A DNA stretch of 35,616 nt from Streptomyces sp. McG3 (GCF_018619185.1 NZ_JAAXYC010000052.1:1-35616), one strand, 5' to 3'; positions 17,769 to 26,794 are shown, numbered from the stretch's first letter. Notes: generated by a model from the letters alone, not told the origin. Translations and numbers: made by a program.

Positions 17769-19361
17769 CTACGCGGCCCCGGCCCCCGTCAGCGCCCTGA
17801 CCTCGGTCTCGGCGTGCTTGGCCTCGTCGGGCGGCTCGGGCGAGGTGACCGTACCGATCCAGCCGGCCAGGAAGCCGAGCGGGATGGAGACCAGGCCCGG
17901 GTTCTCCAGGGGGAAGAGCTGGAAGTCCACGCCGGGGAACAGGGACGTGGGGCTGCCCGAGACGACGGGTGAGACCAGCACCAGGACGACCGCCGGGACC
18001 AGGCCGCCGTACACGGCCCAGACCGCGCCCCGGGTGGTGAAGCCGCGCCAGAACAGGGAGTAGAGCAGGGCCGGGAGGTTCGCCGACGCGGCGACGGCGA
18101 AGGCCAGGCCCACCAGGAAGGCCACGTTGAGGTCCTGGGCGAGCAGTCCGAGGCCGATCGCGACCGCGCCGATCCCCGCGGCTGCGACACGCGCCACGGC
18201 GACCTCGCCGTACTTCTTGCGCCCGGGGCGGCGGAGCGAGGCGTAGAGGTCGTGGGCGACGGACGCGGACGAGGCGAGCGTGATGCCCGCGACGACGGCC
18301 AGGATGGTGGCGAAGGCGATGGCGGCGACCACGGCGAAGAGAATCGTTCCGCCGGTGGACCCCTCGCCGCCGCCGAGGTGGAGCGCCAGCAGCGGGACCG
18401 CGGTGTTGCCCGCCGCGTTCGAGGCGCGGACCTCGCCGGAGCCGACGAGCGCGGCGGCGCCGAATCCGAGCACGATCGTCATCAGGTAGAAGCTGCCGAT
18501 CAGGCCGATGGACCAGACGACGGAGCGGCGCGCGGCGCGGGCGGTGGGCACGGTGTAGAAGCGCGACAGGATGTGCGGCAGCCCCGCCGTGCCGAGGACG
18601 AGGGCGACGCCCAGGCTGATGAAGTCGAGGCGCGAGGTCAGGTCCCCGCCGTAGCGGAGGCCGGGCGCGAGGAAGTCCTTGCCGTGGCCGCTGCGTTCGG
18701 CCGCGGTGGTCAGCAGGCTGTTGACGCTCCCGTGGAAGTGGACCAGGACGAGCACGGTGAGCGCGACGGCCCCGGCCATCAGCAGGACGGCCTTGACGAT
18801 CTGGATCCAGGTGGTGGCGCGCATGCCGCCGAACGACACGTAGATCACCATGAGCGCGCCGACCCCGACCACCGTCCAGGACCGGGCCGCGTCGCTCGTC
18901 CCGCCGAGCAGCAGGGCCACGAGGCTGCCCGCGCCGACCATCTGGGCGACCAGGTAGAGCACGGAGACGGTGACGGACGAGGTGCCGACGGCGGTACGCA
19001 CCGGGCGCTCCGCCATCCGGGCCGCGACCACGTCGGCCAGGGTGAACCGGCCGCAGTTGCGGACGAGTTCGGCGACGAACAGCAGGACGACCAGCCAGGC
19101 GACGAGGAAGCCGACCGAGTAGAGCATGCCGTCGTAGCCGAAGAGGGCGATCAGCCCGGAGATCCCGAGGAAGGAGGCCGCCGACATGTAGTCGCCGGCG
19201 AGGGCGAATCCGTTCTCCATCGGCGAGAACAGCCGCCCGCCGGCGTAGAACTCCTCCGCGGACCCCTGCCGGTTGCGGCCGACCCAGGTGGTGATGAAGA
19301 GCGTCACCGCGATGAACGCGCTGAACAGCAGCAGGGCGAGTGCCTGGTGGTCGCCTCTCAA
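17769..19361 (-). CDS. Sodium:solute symporter (SSF; ActP/MctC-like monocarboxylate transporter)
   Basis: This 530-residue membrane protein has about 13 hydrophobic segments and SSF landmarks: FYAGGRLFSPMENGFALAGD, YMSAASFLGISG, YVSFGGMRATTWIQ and LGTAGLPHILSRFYTVP. These resemble acetate/pyruvate-type permeases. The start is TTG 19361, preceded by GAGAGGG, and overlaps the DUF485 stop by 4 bp (TTGA). The frame is open further upstream, antisense-like and without a supported start. Pairing with a DUF485 protein is characteristic of acetate/monocarboxylate transporters. It ends 58 bp from the convergent response regulator. Confidence 0.93.
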   Translation of the reverse strand: MRGDHQALALLLFSAFIAVTLFITTWVGRNRQGSAEEFYAGGRLFSPMENGFALAGDYMSAASFLGISGLIALFGYDGMLYSVGFLVAWLVVLLFVAELVRNCGRFTLADVVAARMAERPVRTAVGTSSVTVSVLYLVAQMVGAGSLVALLLGGTSDAARSWTVVGVGALMVIYVSFGGMRATTWIQIVKAVLLMAGAVALTVLVLVHFHGSVNSLLTTAAERSGHGKDFLAPGLRYGGDLTSRLDFISLGVALVLGTAGLPHILSRFYTVPTARAARRSVVWSIGLIGSFYLMTIVLGFGAAALVGSGEVRASNAAGNTAVPLLALHLGGGEGSTGGTILFAVVAAIAFATILAVVAGITLASSASVAHDLYASLRRPGRKKYGEVAVARVAAAGIGAVAIGLGLLAQDLNVAFLVGLAFAVAASANLPALLYSLFWRGFTTRGAVWAVYGGLVPAVVLVLVSPVVSGSPTSLFPGVDFQLFPLENPGLVSIPLGFLAGWIGTVTSPEPPDEAKHAETEVRALTGAGAA

Positions 19362-19834
19362 CGTCCGAGCCCTCTCGTCATCTCCTGGGTGTCCCAGCGC
19401 AGATCGAGCGCGGCCCGGTCCCTGCGCAGCCGCGCGTGCCGCGCGTACGCCCAGGTGAGCAGGAACGTGGTGAGGAACTGGCCGAGACCCGCCACCATCG
19501 CGACGTTGACCGCTCCGGCGACCGGGCGGGCCATCAGCTCGGGCGCGGTGGTCGCGGCGACGACGTAGGCGAGATACCAGAGCAGGAAGGCGAGGGCGGC
19601 GGGAGCCACGAAGCGGCGGTAGCGGCGGCGCACCTCGCGGAAGGCCGCGCTGCGGTGCACCTCCAGGTAGATGTCGGCCGCGCTGGGCTCGGGGTCCGGC
19701 GCCGCCGCGGCGGGCGCGTCGAGGTCCGCGATGCCGGCCGTCCGGTCCCGGCCGCACCGGTCGGAGTCCGGCGCGTCGTCCCACGGGTCGTCGAGCCGCA
19801 CTCCCGCGGCCCCCGGCCCTGCTTCCTTCTCCAC
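19358..19834 (-). CDS. DUF485 small membrane protein, symporter partner
   Basis: This 158-residue protein starts at GTG 19834, chosen because GGGAG sits 7 bp upstream; ATGs at 19873 and 19879 are alternatives. A polar N-terminal half (Asp/Pro/Ala-rich) is followed by the DUF485 core (about 65-150): YLEVHRSAAFREVRRRYRRF, then two membrane segments (APAALAFLLWYLAYVVAATT and VAMVAGLGQFLTTFLLTWAY). DUF485 proteins (YjcH-type) accompany ActP-like symporters and are translationally coupled to them here. Its mechanistic role is unknown. Confidence 0.9.
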   Translation of the reverse strand: MEKEAGPGAAGVRLDDPWDDAPDSDRCGRDRTAGIADLDAPAAAAPDPEPSAADIYLEVHRSAAFREVRRRYRRFVAPAALAFLLWYLAYVVAATTAPELMARPVAGAVNVAMVAGLGQFLTTFLLTWAYARHARLRRDRAALDLRWDTQEMTRGLGR

Positions 19835-20002
19835 CGCACAACTCCCCTGATCCACGGACCTTTTCGGCCGCATGGCCAACCATGGGCGGTTCGGGAGGAT
19901 CCCGGGCGCGTCATTCGCCCGGCTTCACCCCTTCAGGTGACAGAAGTCCCGTACGGCTGCGCGAACCGCGGGTCCCCGGGCCCGGCACCCCGGAAACGTA
20001 CG

Positions 20003-20037
20003 CGGCCCCCGCTCCGGCGGTACGGGAGCGGGGGCCG
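20003..20037 (-). terminator. Terminator of parE
   Basis: A perfect 13-bp stem (CGGCCCCCGCTCC with its complement) and 9-nt loop lie 17 bp past the parE stop. There is no strong U-tract. The remaining 168 bp to the DUF485 start should hold that operon's promoter; I could not assign boxes. Confidence 0.75.
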
Positions 20038-20053
20038 ACGCGGGCGCCAGGGG

Positions 20054-22180
20054 TCAGGCGTCGATGCGCGAGCGATCCAGGGTGGCCGCGGAACTGGTGA
20101 TGAACTCCTTGCGGGGCGCGACCTCGTTGCCCATCAGCAGGTCGAAGACCTGCTCGGAGGATTCCAGGTCGCCGATGTTGATGCGCCGCAGCGTGCGGTG
20201 GCGCGGGTCCATCGTCGTCTCCGCCAGCTGATCGGCGTCCATCTCGCCCAGACCCTTGTAGCGCTGGATCGATTCCTTGATCCGGACGTTCTTGCGCTGG
20301 AACTCCAGGAGGGTCTGGCGCAGTTCGTTGTCGGAGTAGGTGTAGACGTACTTGTCCTGGCCCTTCTTGGGCTGGACCAGCTCGATCCGGTGCAGCGGCG
20401 GGACGGCGGCGAAGACCCTCCCCGCCTCGACCATCGGGCGCATGTAGCGCTGGAAGAGGGTCAGCAGCAGGCAGCGGATGTGGGCGCCGTCGACGTCGGC
20501 GTCCACCAGCAGGACGATCTTCCCGTAACGCGCGGCGTCGATGTCGAAGGTCCGCCCGGACCCGGCTCCTATGACCTGGATGATCGCCCCGCACTCGGCG
20601 TTCTTCAGCATGTCCGAGACGGACGACTTCTGTACGTTGAGGATCTTTCCGCGGATCGGCAGCAGCGCCTGGAACTCACTGTTCCGCGCCAGCTTGGCGG
20701 TGCCGAGCGCCGAGTCACCCTCGACGATGAACAGCTCGCTGCGCTCGACGTCGTCGCTGCGGCAGTCGGCGAGCTTGGCGGGCAGCGAGGACGACTCCAG
20801 GGCGGTCTTGCGGCGCTGGGCGTCCTTGTGCTGCCGGGCGGCGATCCGGGTGCGGGCGGCGGCGACGGCCTTCTCCAGCACCGCCCTGGCCTGGGCCTTG
20901 GCGTCCCGCTTCGTCGAGGTCAGGAAGGCCTTGAGCTCCTTGGCGACCACGCCTGCCACGATCCGGTTGGCCGCGGAGGTGCCGAGCACCTCCTTCGTCT
21001 GCCCCTCGAACTGCGGCTCGGCGAGCCGTACGGTGACGACGGCGGTGAGCCCTTCGAGGGCGTCGTCCTTGACGACGTCGTCCTCGGCGACCCGCAGCAT
21101 CTTGGCGGAGCGCAGCGCCTCGTTCACGGTCTTGGTCAGGGAGCGCTCGAACCCGCTGACGTGGGTGCCGCCCTTGGGGGTGGCGATGATGTTCACGAAC
21201 GACCGTACGGTCGTGTCGTAGCCGGTGCCCCAGCGCAGGGCGATGTCGACGCCGAGCTCGCGGGTGACCTCGGTGGCGGTCATGTGGCCGCGGTCGTCGA
21301 GGACGGGGACGGTCTCCTTGAAGGTGCCCGTGCCGGTCAACCGCTGGACGTCGCAGACGGCCTTGTCCTGGGCCAGGTACTCGCAGAACTCGCTGATGCC
21401 GCCGTCGAAGCGGAACGTCTCCTCGGTCTTGCCCTCGCCGTCCAGCCCTCGCTCGTCGCGGACGACGATCGTGAGACCGGGGACGAGGAAGGCCGTCTGG
21501 CGGGCGCGCTGGTAGAGCGTCTCCAGATTGAGCTTGGCGTCCTTGAGGAAGATCTGGCGGTCGGCCCAGTACCTGGTACGGGTACCCGTACGGGTCCTGG
21601 GGACCCGCTTTCCCTTCCGGAGGCCGTTGGCCGGGTCGAAGGGGCTGTCGGGGCCCTGCTCCGTGAAGATGCCCGGGACGCCTCGCCGGAAGCTGATGGA
21701 GTGGGTCGCGCTGTTGCGGTCGACCTCGATGTCCAGACGGGCGGAAAGGGCGTTGACCACCGAGGCGCCGACGCCGTGGAGGCCGCCGGAGGCCGAGTAG
21801 GAGCCGCCGCCGAACTTGCCTCCGGCGTGCAGCTTGGTCATGACGACCTCGATGCCGGAGAGGCCCGTCTTGGGCTCGACGTCGACCGGAATGCCACGGC
21901 CGTTGTCCCGGACCTCGACGGAGGCGTCGTCGTGGAGGATGACCTCGATCAGGTCGCAGTAGCCGCCGAGGGCTTCGTCGACGGAGTTGTCGATGATCTC
22001 CCAGAGGCAGTGCATCAGGCCACGGCTGTCGGTGGACCCGATGTACATACCGGGCCGCTTGCGGACCGCCTCAAGACCTTCGAGGACGAGGAGGTGCCGC
22101 GCGGTGTAGTTGGAGCTGTCCCGGTCGCCGCCTGCTCCGGTCAGCATCGCGGTGGACGGCACGGACGTTTCGGCGGTCAC
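20054..22180 (-). CDS. parE: DNA topoisomerase IV subunit B
   Basis: This 708-residue ATPase subunit works with ParC. The start is GTG 22180 (VTAETSVPST) behind GAGGAGCG; longer in-frame extension lacks support. The GHKL ATPase domain includes VRKRPGMYIGST, WEIIDNSVDEA, DNGRGIPVDV and GLHGVGASVVNALS. The transducer domain follows, then TOPRIM with the acidic glutamate in ELFIVEGDSALGTAK and DADVDGAHIRCLLL. The C-terminus has QRYKGLGEMDADQL and ends at SRIDA. Length and lack of an insert fit actinobacterial ParE. A hairpin terminator follows. A HrdB-like -10 (TAGGCT, 22252-22257 on the minus strand) could give a leader of about 65 nt, but I found no well-spaced -35. Confidence 0.94.
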   Translation of the reverse strand: MTAETSVPSTAMLTGAGGDRDSSNYTARHLLVLEGLEAVRKRPGMYIGSTDSRGLMHCLWEIIDNSVDEALGGYCDLIEVILHDDASVEVRDNGRGIPVDVEPKTGLSGIEVVMTKLHAGGKFGGGSYSASGGLHGVGASVVNALSARLDIEVDRNSATHSISFRRGVPGIFTEQGPDSPFDPANGLRKGKRVPRTRTGTRTRYWADRQIFLKDAKLNLETLYQRARQTAFLVPGLTIVVRDERGLDGEGKTEETFRFDGGISEFCEYLAQDKAVCDVQRLTGTGTFKETVPVLDDRGHMTATEVTRELGVDIALRWGTGYDTTVRSFVNIIATPKGGTHVSGFERSLTKTVNEALRSAKMLRVAEDDVVKDDALEGLTAVVTVRLAEPQFEGQTKEVLGTSAANRIVAGVVAKELKAFLTSTKRDAKAQARAVLEKAVAAARTRIAARQHKDAQRRKTALESSSLPAKLADCRSDDVERSELFIVEGDSALGTAKLARNSEFQALLPIRGKILNVQKSSVSDMLKNAECGAIIQVIGAGSGRTFDIDAARYGKIVLLVDADVDGAHIRCLLLTLFQRYMRPMVEAGRVFAAVPPLHRIELVQPKKGQDKYVYTYSDNELRQTLLEFQRKNVRIKESIQRYKGLGEMDADQLAETTMDPRHRTLRRINIGDLESSEQVFDLLMGNEVAPRKEFITSSAATLDRSRIDA

Positions 22181-22625
22181 GCGGTTCGCTCCTCGCTGAA
22201 TTTCATCTGGGGTCCCCGTGGGTACAGGGCTGGTCTTCGGTTGCCGCTGAGAGCCTACAGAGGCCTGGTAGAGCGGTTGTAACGCCACCCTCGGGGAATC
22301 CTCATGCTAGTCGAGCTTCTTCCGGGCTCGCATGGGTGTTCGATCATTCGTTGGAGTGACGTGCACATCACGTTCCCTTCGGCGCATGAACCATTTAGGC
22401 TCCGGGCACGTCCTCATGAACAAACCGGCAAGCCGGCCGGCGGGACCACCCCTAGACAAGCAATGCGAAACCGTAGCGCTCCGCATACGGCACATTCGCC
22501 GCCAACCGGCTACAGACAGCCACACCGAGAAGAAGTTTCGAAGAAAAGCCACGAGCGGGAACGTTTTCGGCCTGGTTGGATGTTGACCCTGGTACGACAG
22601 CTCGTCGAGCTAGAGAAGAGGCGAC
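22181..22625. other. Divergent intergenic region, parE / DUF7455 gene
   Basis: This 445-bp stretch carries no supportable gene: short open frames here are Arg-rich and lack ribosome binding sites. It must hold promoters for parE (minus) and the zinc-ribbon gene (plus). A near-perfect palindrome lies at 22356-22371. TTGACC occurs about 40 bp before the plus-strand gene but has no correctly spaced -10. Confidence 0.5.
22356..22371. promoter_or_regulatory. Imperfect 16-bp palindrome in the parE/DUF7455 region
   Basis: GTGACGTGCACATCAC is a palindrome with one mismatched pair, centred on GTGCAC. It resembles a cAMP-receptor-protein site (GTGA...TCAC), but the spacing is 8 rather than 6. Its function is unknown. 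Confidence 0.35.
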
Positions 22626-22859
22626 GTGACTACTGTTCTGACCCCCGCGAGCCCGCTGACCGCAGCAGACCGCTGTGACCGTTGCGGCGCCCAGGCATAT
22701 CTGCGCGTCGTCCTGATCAGCGGCGGTGAACTGCTCTTCTGCGCCCACCACGGGCGCAAGTTCGAGCCGGAACTCAAGAAGATCGCCGCGGAAATACAGG
22801 ATGAGACGGATCGGCTCACCGCCGTGCAGACGGCTGCTGCCGACGAGGAACAACACTGA
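22626..22859 (+). CDS. DUF7455 small zinc-ribbon protein
   Basis: This 77-residue protein starts at GTG 22626 behind AGAAGAGG. It contains a likely single zinc site, CDRCG (C17, C20) and CAHH (C39, H42), in a compact fold. A charged helical C-terminus follows (KIAAEIQDETDRLTAVQTAA). Proteins of this type are conserved next to hrdB/parE in Streptomyces; I know of no assigned function. A strong bidirectional terminator follows, shared with the convergent protease gene. Confidence 0.9.
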   Translation: MTTVLTPASPLTAADRCDRCGAQAYLRVVLISGGELLFCAHHGRKFEPELKKIAAEIQDETDRLTAVQTAAADEEQH

Positions 22860-22904
22860 TACCTCGCATCCACGACGAGCCAGGGGCTGGTCCAGGACCG
22901 GCCG

Positions 22905-22937
22905 ACGGGCGGCTCCCCCACCGGGGGAGCCGCCCGT
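22905..22937. terminator. Bidirectional terminator
   Basis: A perfect 15-bp stem (ACGGGCGGCTCCCCC with its complement) and a 3-nt loop is followed on the plus strand by TCTCG. It lies between the convergent zinc-ribbon and protease genes and can serve both. Confidence 0.85.
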
Positions 22938-23007
22938 TCTCGTCCGTGGCCGCCAGGATCACGCACGCACACAGCGGGGCGCCGCGCGCGTGCGGTCCCG
23001 GCGCGGG

Positions 23008-23838
23008 TCAGATGCGGCCCTCGGCCCACTCCAGGGCCGCGGAGACCCGTGTGTACACCCCCGGGCTGCCCGCGCGCCCGCAGCCACTGCCCCAGGACAC
23101 CAGGCCGATGAGCCGCCCACGGGCCACCAGCGGCCCGCCGCTGTCGCCCTGGCACGCATCCCTGCCACCCGCCGGATCGCCCGCACAGAGCATCGCCGAG
23201 GCCTTGTAGGTGCCCTCCTGGCCGCCCGGGTAGGCCCGCGCGCAGTCGCTGTCCGGCAGGACCTGGACCCGCGCGGAGCGCAGCACGGAGGCGTACGCGC
23301 CGCTCCCCGTCGTGTCGCCCCACCCGTAGACGGCCGCCGCGGTACCGGCCCGGTAGGCGGTGTCCCCGCCCTCGGCCGTCGGGATGACGCCGCCCTCCGG
23401 CATCGCGCGGGACAGGGTCAGCACAGCGAGGTCGCCGGCGTTGGAGGCGGGGTCGTACGCCGGGTTCACCCAGATGGACCGGACGGGGATCTCCTGGCCG
23501 CCGGAGTCGCTCAGCCGCTCCCGGCCGGCGATGACCAGCAGATCCCGCACCCGCTCCGCCGGTCCACCGAGCGCCTCGTCACTCAGACAGTGGGCGGCCG
23601 TCAGGATCTTCGTGGGCGCCACGGCGACGCCCCCGCAGAACTGTCCCGAGCGCGCCCCTCCGAACCGGTCCCGGCTCGACAGCGCCACCGCCCAGGGGCT
23701 GTCCGCCACCGGGGCGGGCTGGCCGCCGACGATGATGCTGTCCGCGACCGCCGCGGAGGGCGAGGCGAGGGGCACCACGGTCGCGGCGGCGGTCACGGCG
23801 AGCACCCCGGTCAGGGCACGGACGACGGAACGGGGCAT
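23008..23838 (-). CDS. Secreted trypsin-like serine protease (S1A)
   Basis: The 276-residue precursor starts at ATG 23838 (MPRSVVRALTG) after CAGGAG. A signal peptide with a long Ala/Val-rich core ends about residue 33; mature sequence begins near IIVGGQPAP. The catalytic triad is visible: His in LTAAHC, Asp in SNAGDLAVL, Ser in GDSGGPLV. The residue six before the Ser is Asp (DACQGDSGG), giving trypsin-like Arg/Lys specificity. Paired cysteines in the CGGV, AHC, MLCAGD, ACQGD and GCGRAG segments fit three disulfides. It is likely exported by Sec as an extracellular protease; the propeptide is very short. Confidence 0.94.
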   Translation of the reverse strand: MPRSVVRALTGVLAVTAAATVVPLASPSAAVADSIIVGGQPAPVADSPWAVALSSRDRFGGARSGQFCGGVAVAPTKILTAAHCLSDEALGGPAERVRDLLVIAGRERLSDSGGQEIPVRSIWVNPAYDPASNAGDLAVLTLSRAMPEGGVIPTAEGGDTAYRAGTAAAVYGWGDTTGSGAYASVLRSARVQVLPDSDCARAYPGGQEGTYKASAMLCAGDPAGGRDACQGDSGGPLVARGRLIGLVSWGSGCGRAGSPGVYTRVSAALEWAEGRI

Positions 23839-23917
23839 GGAGGCTCCTGACGCTGAGGCGGTAACGGTCCACCCAGCGTGATCCAGCCGGTCACCGTCCG
23901 CACCCGAGGACACGCCG

Positions 23918-23951
23918 GAGGGCCCGGATCCCCTGGGGGTTCCGGGCCCTC
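23918..23951 (-). terminator. Terminator of hrdB
   Basis: GAGGGCCCGGATCCCC pairs with GGGGTTCCGGGCCCTC with one mismatch across a 2-nt loop. It lies 22 bp beyond the hrdB stop, before the downstream protease start. Confidence 0.8.
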
Positions 23952-23972
23952 GGCCGGTGAATCTTCCGCGCT

Positions 23973-25520
23973 CTAGTCGAGGTAGTCGCGCAGCACCTGC
24001 GAGCGCGACGGGTGACGAAGCTTCGACATCGTCTTCGACTCGATCTGACGGATGCGCTCACGCGTCACGCCGTAGACCTTGCCGATCTCGTCGAGCGTCT
24101 TCGGCTGACCGTCGGTGAGACCGAAGCGCATCGAGACCACGCCGGCCTCACGCTCGGAGAGCGTGTCGAGCACGGAGTGGAGCTGCTCCTGGAGGAGCGT
24201 GAAGCTGACCGCGTCCGCCGGGACGACGGCCTCGGAGTCCTCGATCAGGTCACCGAACTCGCTGTCGCCGTCCTCACCGAGCGGGGTGTGCAGCGAGATC
24301 GGCTCACGACCGTACTTCTGGACCTCGATGACCTTCTCGGGGGTCATGTCGAGTTCCTTGGCCAGCTCCTCCGGGGTGGGCTCGCGGCCCAGGTCCTGGA
24401 GCATCTGGCGCTGGACGCGCGCGAGCTTGTTGATGACCTCGACCATGTGCACCGGGATACGGATGGTGCGGGCCTGGTCGGCCATCGCGCGGGTGATCGC
24501 CTGACGGATCCACCAGGTGGCGTACGTGGAGAACTTGTAGCCCTTGGTGTAGTCGAACTTCTCGACCGCGCGGATCAGACCGAGGTTGCCCTCCTGGATC
24601 AGGTCCAGGAAGAGCATGCCGCGACCGGTGTAGCGCTTGGCCAGGGAGACCACCAGGCGGAGGTTGGCCTCCAGGAGGTGGTTCTTGGCCCGCCGGCCGT
24701 CCTCGGCGATGATCTCCAGCTCGCGCTTGAGCTTCGGCGCGAGCTTGTCGGCGTTCGCCAGCTTGTCCTCGGCGAAGAGACCGGCCTCGATGCGCTTGGC
24801 GAGCTCGACCTCCTGCTCGGCGTTGAGGAGGGGAACCTTGCCGATCTGCTTCAGGTAGTCCTTGACCGGGTCGGCGGTGGCGCCGGCGACGGCGACCTGC
24901 TGCGCAGGTGCGTCGTCCTCGTCGTCGTCGGAGAGGACGAAGCCCTTGTTCTCGCCCTCGCCCTCCTCTTCCTCGCCCTTGCCGGCCTTGACTTCCTCGG
25001 CCGCCTCGTCGCCGTCGAGGATCTCGTCGTCCTGCTTGCCGGACTTCTTGGCCGCCGTCTTCTTGGCCGCCGTCTTCTTCACGGCGGTCTTCTTGGCCGC
25101 TGCCTTCTTGGCTGCCGTCTTCTTGGCGGGAGCGGCCGCGACGGCGTCGTCGGCCACCGCGTCCGCACTCTCGGCCGCCGGGGCGGCGGTGGCCGCGACG
25201 GTCCTGGTCACGGTGGTCTTCGCCGCGACAGTCTTGGTGGCGGTGCGCTTGACCGGGCTCTTCGCTGCGACGCTCTTGCGGGCGCGCTTCGGCGACTCCG
25301 CGGCACTGACCATCAGCGTCACACCCTCTTCCTCGAGGATCTGGTTGAGGCTGCGCAGAACGTTCTTCCACTGGGTTGGCGGAATCTGGTCAGCCTCGAA
25401 GGCCCGACGCACGTCATCGCCGGCGATCTGCCCATCAGCCTTTCCCCGCTCGATGAGCGCCATCACAGACTCGGACTCGGCGATCTCCGGCGGGAGCGTA
25501 CGGGATGTGCTGGCCGACAC
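23973..25520 (-). CDS. hrdB: Principal RNA polymerase sigma factor HrdB (sigma-70 group 1)
   Basis: This 515-residue essential housekeeping sigma starts at GTG 25520 ([16 protein letters not shown]) after GAGAGG; this N-terminus matches my recollection of Streptomyces HrdB. Residues 1-75 form region 1.1. Residues 133-162 are a Lys/Ala pentapeptide repeat and 163-203 a strongly acidic stretch. Regions 1.2-2.4 start near 216 ([50 protein letters not shown]). Region 3 follows, then region 4.2 ([20 protein letters not shown]). Its neighbours whiH and parE and its length support HrdB rather than the shorter HrdA/C/D. Regulation probably involves several promoters in the long leader. Confidence 0.96.
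   Translation of the reverse strand: MSASTSRTLPPEIAESESVMALIERGKADGQIAGDDVRRAFEADQIPPTQWKNVLRSLNQILEEEGVTLMVSAAESPKRARKSVAAKSPVKRTATKTVAAKTTVTRTVAATAAPAAESADAVADDAVAAAPAKKTAAKKAAAKKTAVKKTAAKKTAAKKSGKQDDEILDGDEAAEEVKAGKGEEEEGEGENKGFVLSDDDEDDAPAQQVAVAGATADPVKDYLKQIGKVPLLNAEQEVELAKRIEAGLFAEDKLANADKLAPKLKRELEIIAEDGRRAKNHLLEANLRLVVSLAKRYTGRGMLFLDLIQEGNLGLIRAVEKFDYTKGYKFSTYATWWIRQAITRAMADQARTIRIPVHMVEVINKLARVQRQMLQDLGREPTPEELAKELDMTPEKVIEVQKYGREPISLHTPLGEDGDSEFGDLIEDSEAVVPADAVSFTLLQEQLHSVLDTLSEREAGVVSMRFGLTDGQPKTLDEIGKVYGVTRERIRQIESKTMSKLRHPSRSQVLRDYLD
25035..25124 (-). repeat. 15-bp tandem repeat encoding AAKKT units in hrdB
   Basis: About six degenerate copies of a 15-bp unit (CTTCTTGGCCGCCGT on the plus strand) encode (A/V)(A/K)KKT-type pentapeptides, residues 133-162 of HrdB. 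The tract is highly basic and directly adjoins an acidic tract. Copy number could vary between strains. Confidence 0.85.
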
Positions 25521-25785
25521 GAACAACCTCTCGGAACGATGGAAACGGCTTCCGGCCCTGCCCTGGAGAGGGCTGGAACCGACGACCGTCGACTGGGGAT
25601 GTCGCCGACGGCGCGGGTTTGGCCTCAGAACTGCACAGCGCACCCGAGGGTTGCTGTATTCCTTCCGCGACGCTCACCTCTTAAGTCATCGCGCTGCTTC
25701 GAGGAGTGTTACGGCCAATCCGCGTGGCCCGAGTCACACCTCATACGCGACGAAATGGGCCAAGGGTGTCATCCCCTCACAATTA
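25521..25785 (-). promoter_or_regulatory. hrdB leader and promoter region
   Basis: These 265 bp between hrdB and the whiH terminator contain no gene. They should hold the hrdB promoters. GGAAT-N18-GCT (25637-25662, minus strand) resembles a sigma-R promoter (GGAAT-N18-GTT) with one mismatch; hrdB is known to have a sigma-R-dependent second promoter in S. coelicolor. A vegetative promoter could not be assigned confidently. Confidence 0.35.
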
Positions 25786-25814
25786 TGCCGCCGGACCCGT
25801 GCGGTCCGGCGGCA
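25786..25814 (-). terminator. Terminator of whiH
   Basis: A 12-bp perfect stem (TGCCGCCGGACC with its complement), loop CGTGC, lies 30 bp beyond the whiH stop. It is followed on the minus strand by TAATTGTGAG. It separates whiH from hrdB. Confidence 0.85.
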
Positions 25815-25843
25815 CCCGGCCCACGCACCCGGCCGCGCCCCGG

Positions 25844-26731
25844 TCAGTGCTCGCGCGGCGCGGGAACCACACGCTCGACGTCGGGGTGGACGACGAGCAG
25901 TTGACGCATGGCCGTCTCGGCCGCCCCGGAATCACCGGAGGCCAGGGCGTCGGCGATGCGCGCGTGGTGCGCGAGCGAGGTCTCGCCCGGACGGTCACAG
26001 CCGGTGACCGGACCACCGGAGACATGAAGGGCGGCCGAGACGATGCCGGAAAGGTGTTCGAGCATCCGATTGCCCGCCGCCTGGATGAGCAGGGCGTGGA
26101 ACTCCGCGTCGGCACGGGAGAAGGTGATCGCATCCCCCTGCCCCGTCGCGTGCCCCATGATCTCCACCATGTCGCCGAGCCGCTGCTGAATATCGTCCCG
26201 CCCGTGCCCGGCCGCGAGGCGCGCCGCGAGCGGTTCGATGGTCCAGCGGAGCTCGGCCAGCTCGCGGCGCTGGTCGTCGCGCTGCGGACCGAAGGCCCGC
26301 CATTCGATGATGTCGGGATCCAGCAGGTTCCAGTCACTGACCGGGCGGACCCTCGTACCCACGTTGGGGCGCGCGCTGACCAACCCCTTGGCTTCGAGGA
26401 CGCGCAGGGATTCGCGTACGACGGTGCGGGACACCTCGAACCGCTGGCCGATCTCCTCGGGAACGAGGGGGCGGTCCGCGCCGAGGTCACCGGAAACGAT
26501 CATCTGGCCGAGCTGCTGGACGAGTTGGCCGTGGAGACCGCGCCCCCGGCTGGCAGACCCGCGGCGGCTCGCCCGCCCCAGCTCGGAATCGGAACCGCCC
26601 CAGGCCCGGGAAGCGGCACGCTCGCCGGCCGGCGCCTCCGTATAGGGAAAGCGGTCGAGTTCGCCCGAGCCGGCCAGGCCGGAATCGGCGGTGCGGGCGG
26701 CGGTCATCATGGTGTGCGCAAGGGTACTCAC
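25844..26731 (-). CDS. whiH: WhiH-type GntR/FadR-family sporulation regulator
   Basis: This 295-residue regulator starts at GTG 26731 (VSTLAHTMMTAARTAD) after AAAGGA. A variable, probably disordered N-terminus (1-62) precedes a winged helix (65-130; PEEIGQRFEVSRTVVRESLR). An FCD domain follows with potential metal ligands D208, H212 (DAEFHALL), H256 (AHHARIADAL) and H282 (LLVVHPD). Position directly upstream of hrdB identifies it with S. coelicolor whiH, needed for proper sporulation septation in aerial hyphae. A WhiG-type -10 lies 64 bp upstream of the start. Ligand and direct targets are not readable; autoregulation is known for the family member. Confidence 0.9.
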   Translation of the reverse strand: MSTLAHTMMTAARTADSGLAGSGELDRFPYTEAPAGERAASRAWGGSDSELGRASRRGSASRGRGLHGQLVQQLGQMIVSGDLGADRPLVPEEIGQRFEVSRTVVRESLRVLEAKGLVSARPNVGTRVRPVSDWNLLDPDIIEWRAFGPQRDDQRRELAELRWTIEPLAARLAAGHGRDDIQQRLGDMVEIMGHATGQGDAITFSRADAEFHALLIQAAGNRMLEHLSGIVSAALHVSGGPVTGCDRPGETSLAHHARIADALASGDSGAAETAMRQLLVVHPDVERVVPAPREH

Positions 26732-26794
26732 GCATCCTTTGTCGGCGCGGCTCGCCCACCCCTTGAGGTCTTTGGTGAAAAGCACACGAAAGGG

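Noticed and set aside
21576..21600. TACGGGTACCCGTA palindrome inside parE
   Set aside because: It encodes the Arg-Thr-rich TRTGTRTRYW segment at a conserved position of ParE, so coding constraint explains it.
22356..22371. CRP-type binding site
   Set aside because: The GTGA and TCAC half-sites are 8 bp apart instead of 6, so it is kept only as an unassigned palindrome.
22304..22678. Open frames in the parE/DUF7455 intergenic region
   Set aside because: Arg/Pro-rich, no ribosome binding site and no recognisable motif. They overlap the supported start of the zinc-ribbon gene in another frame.
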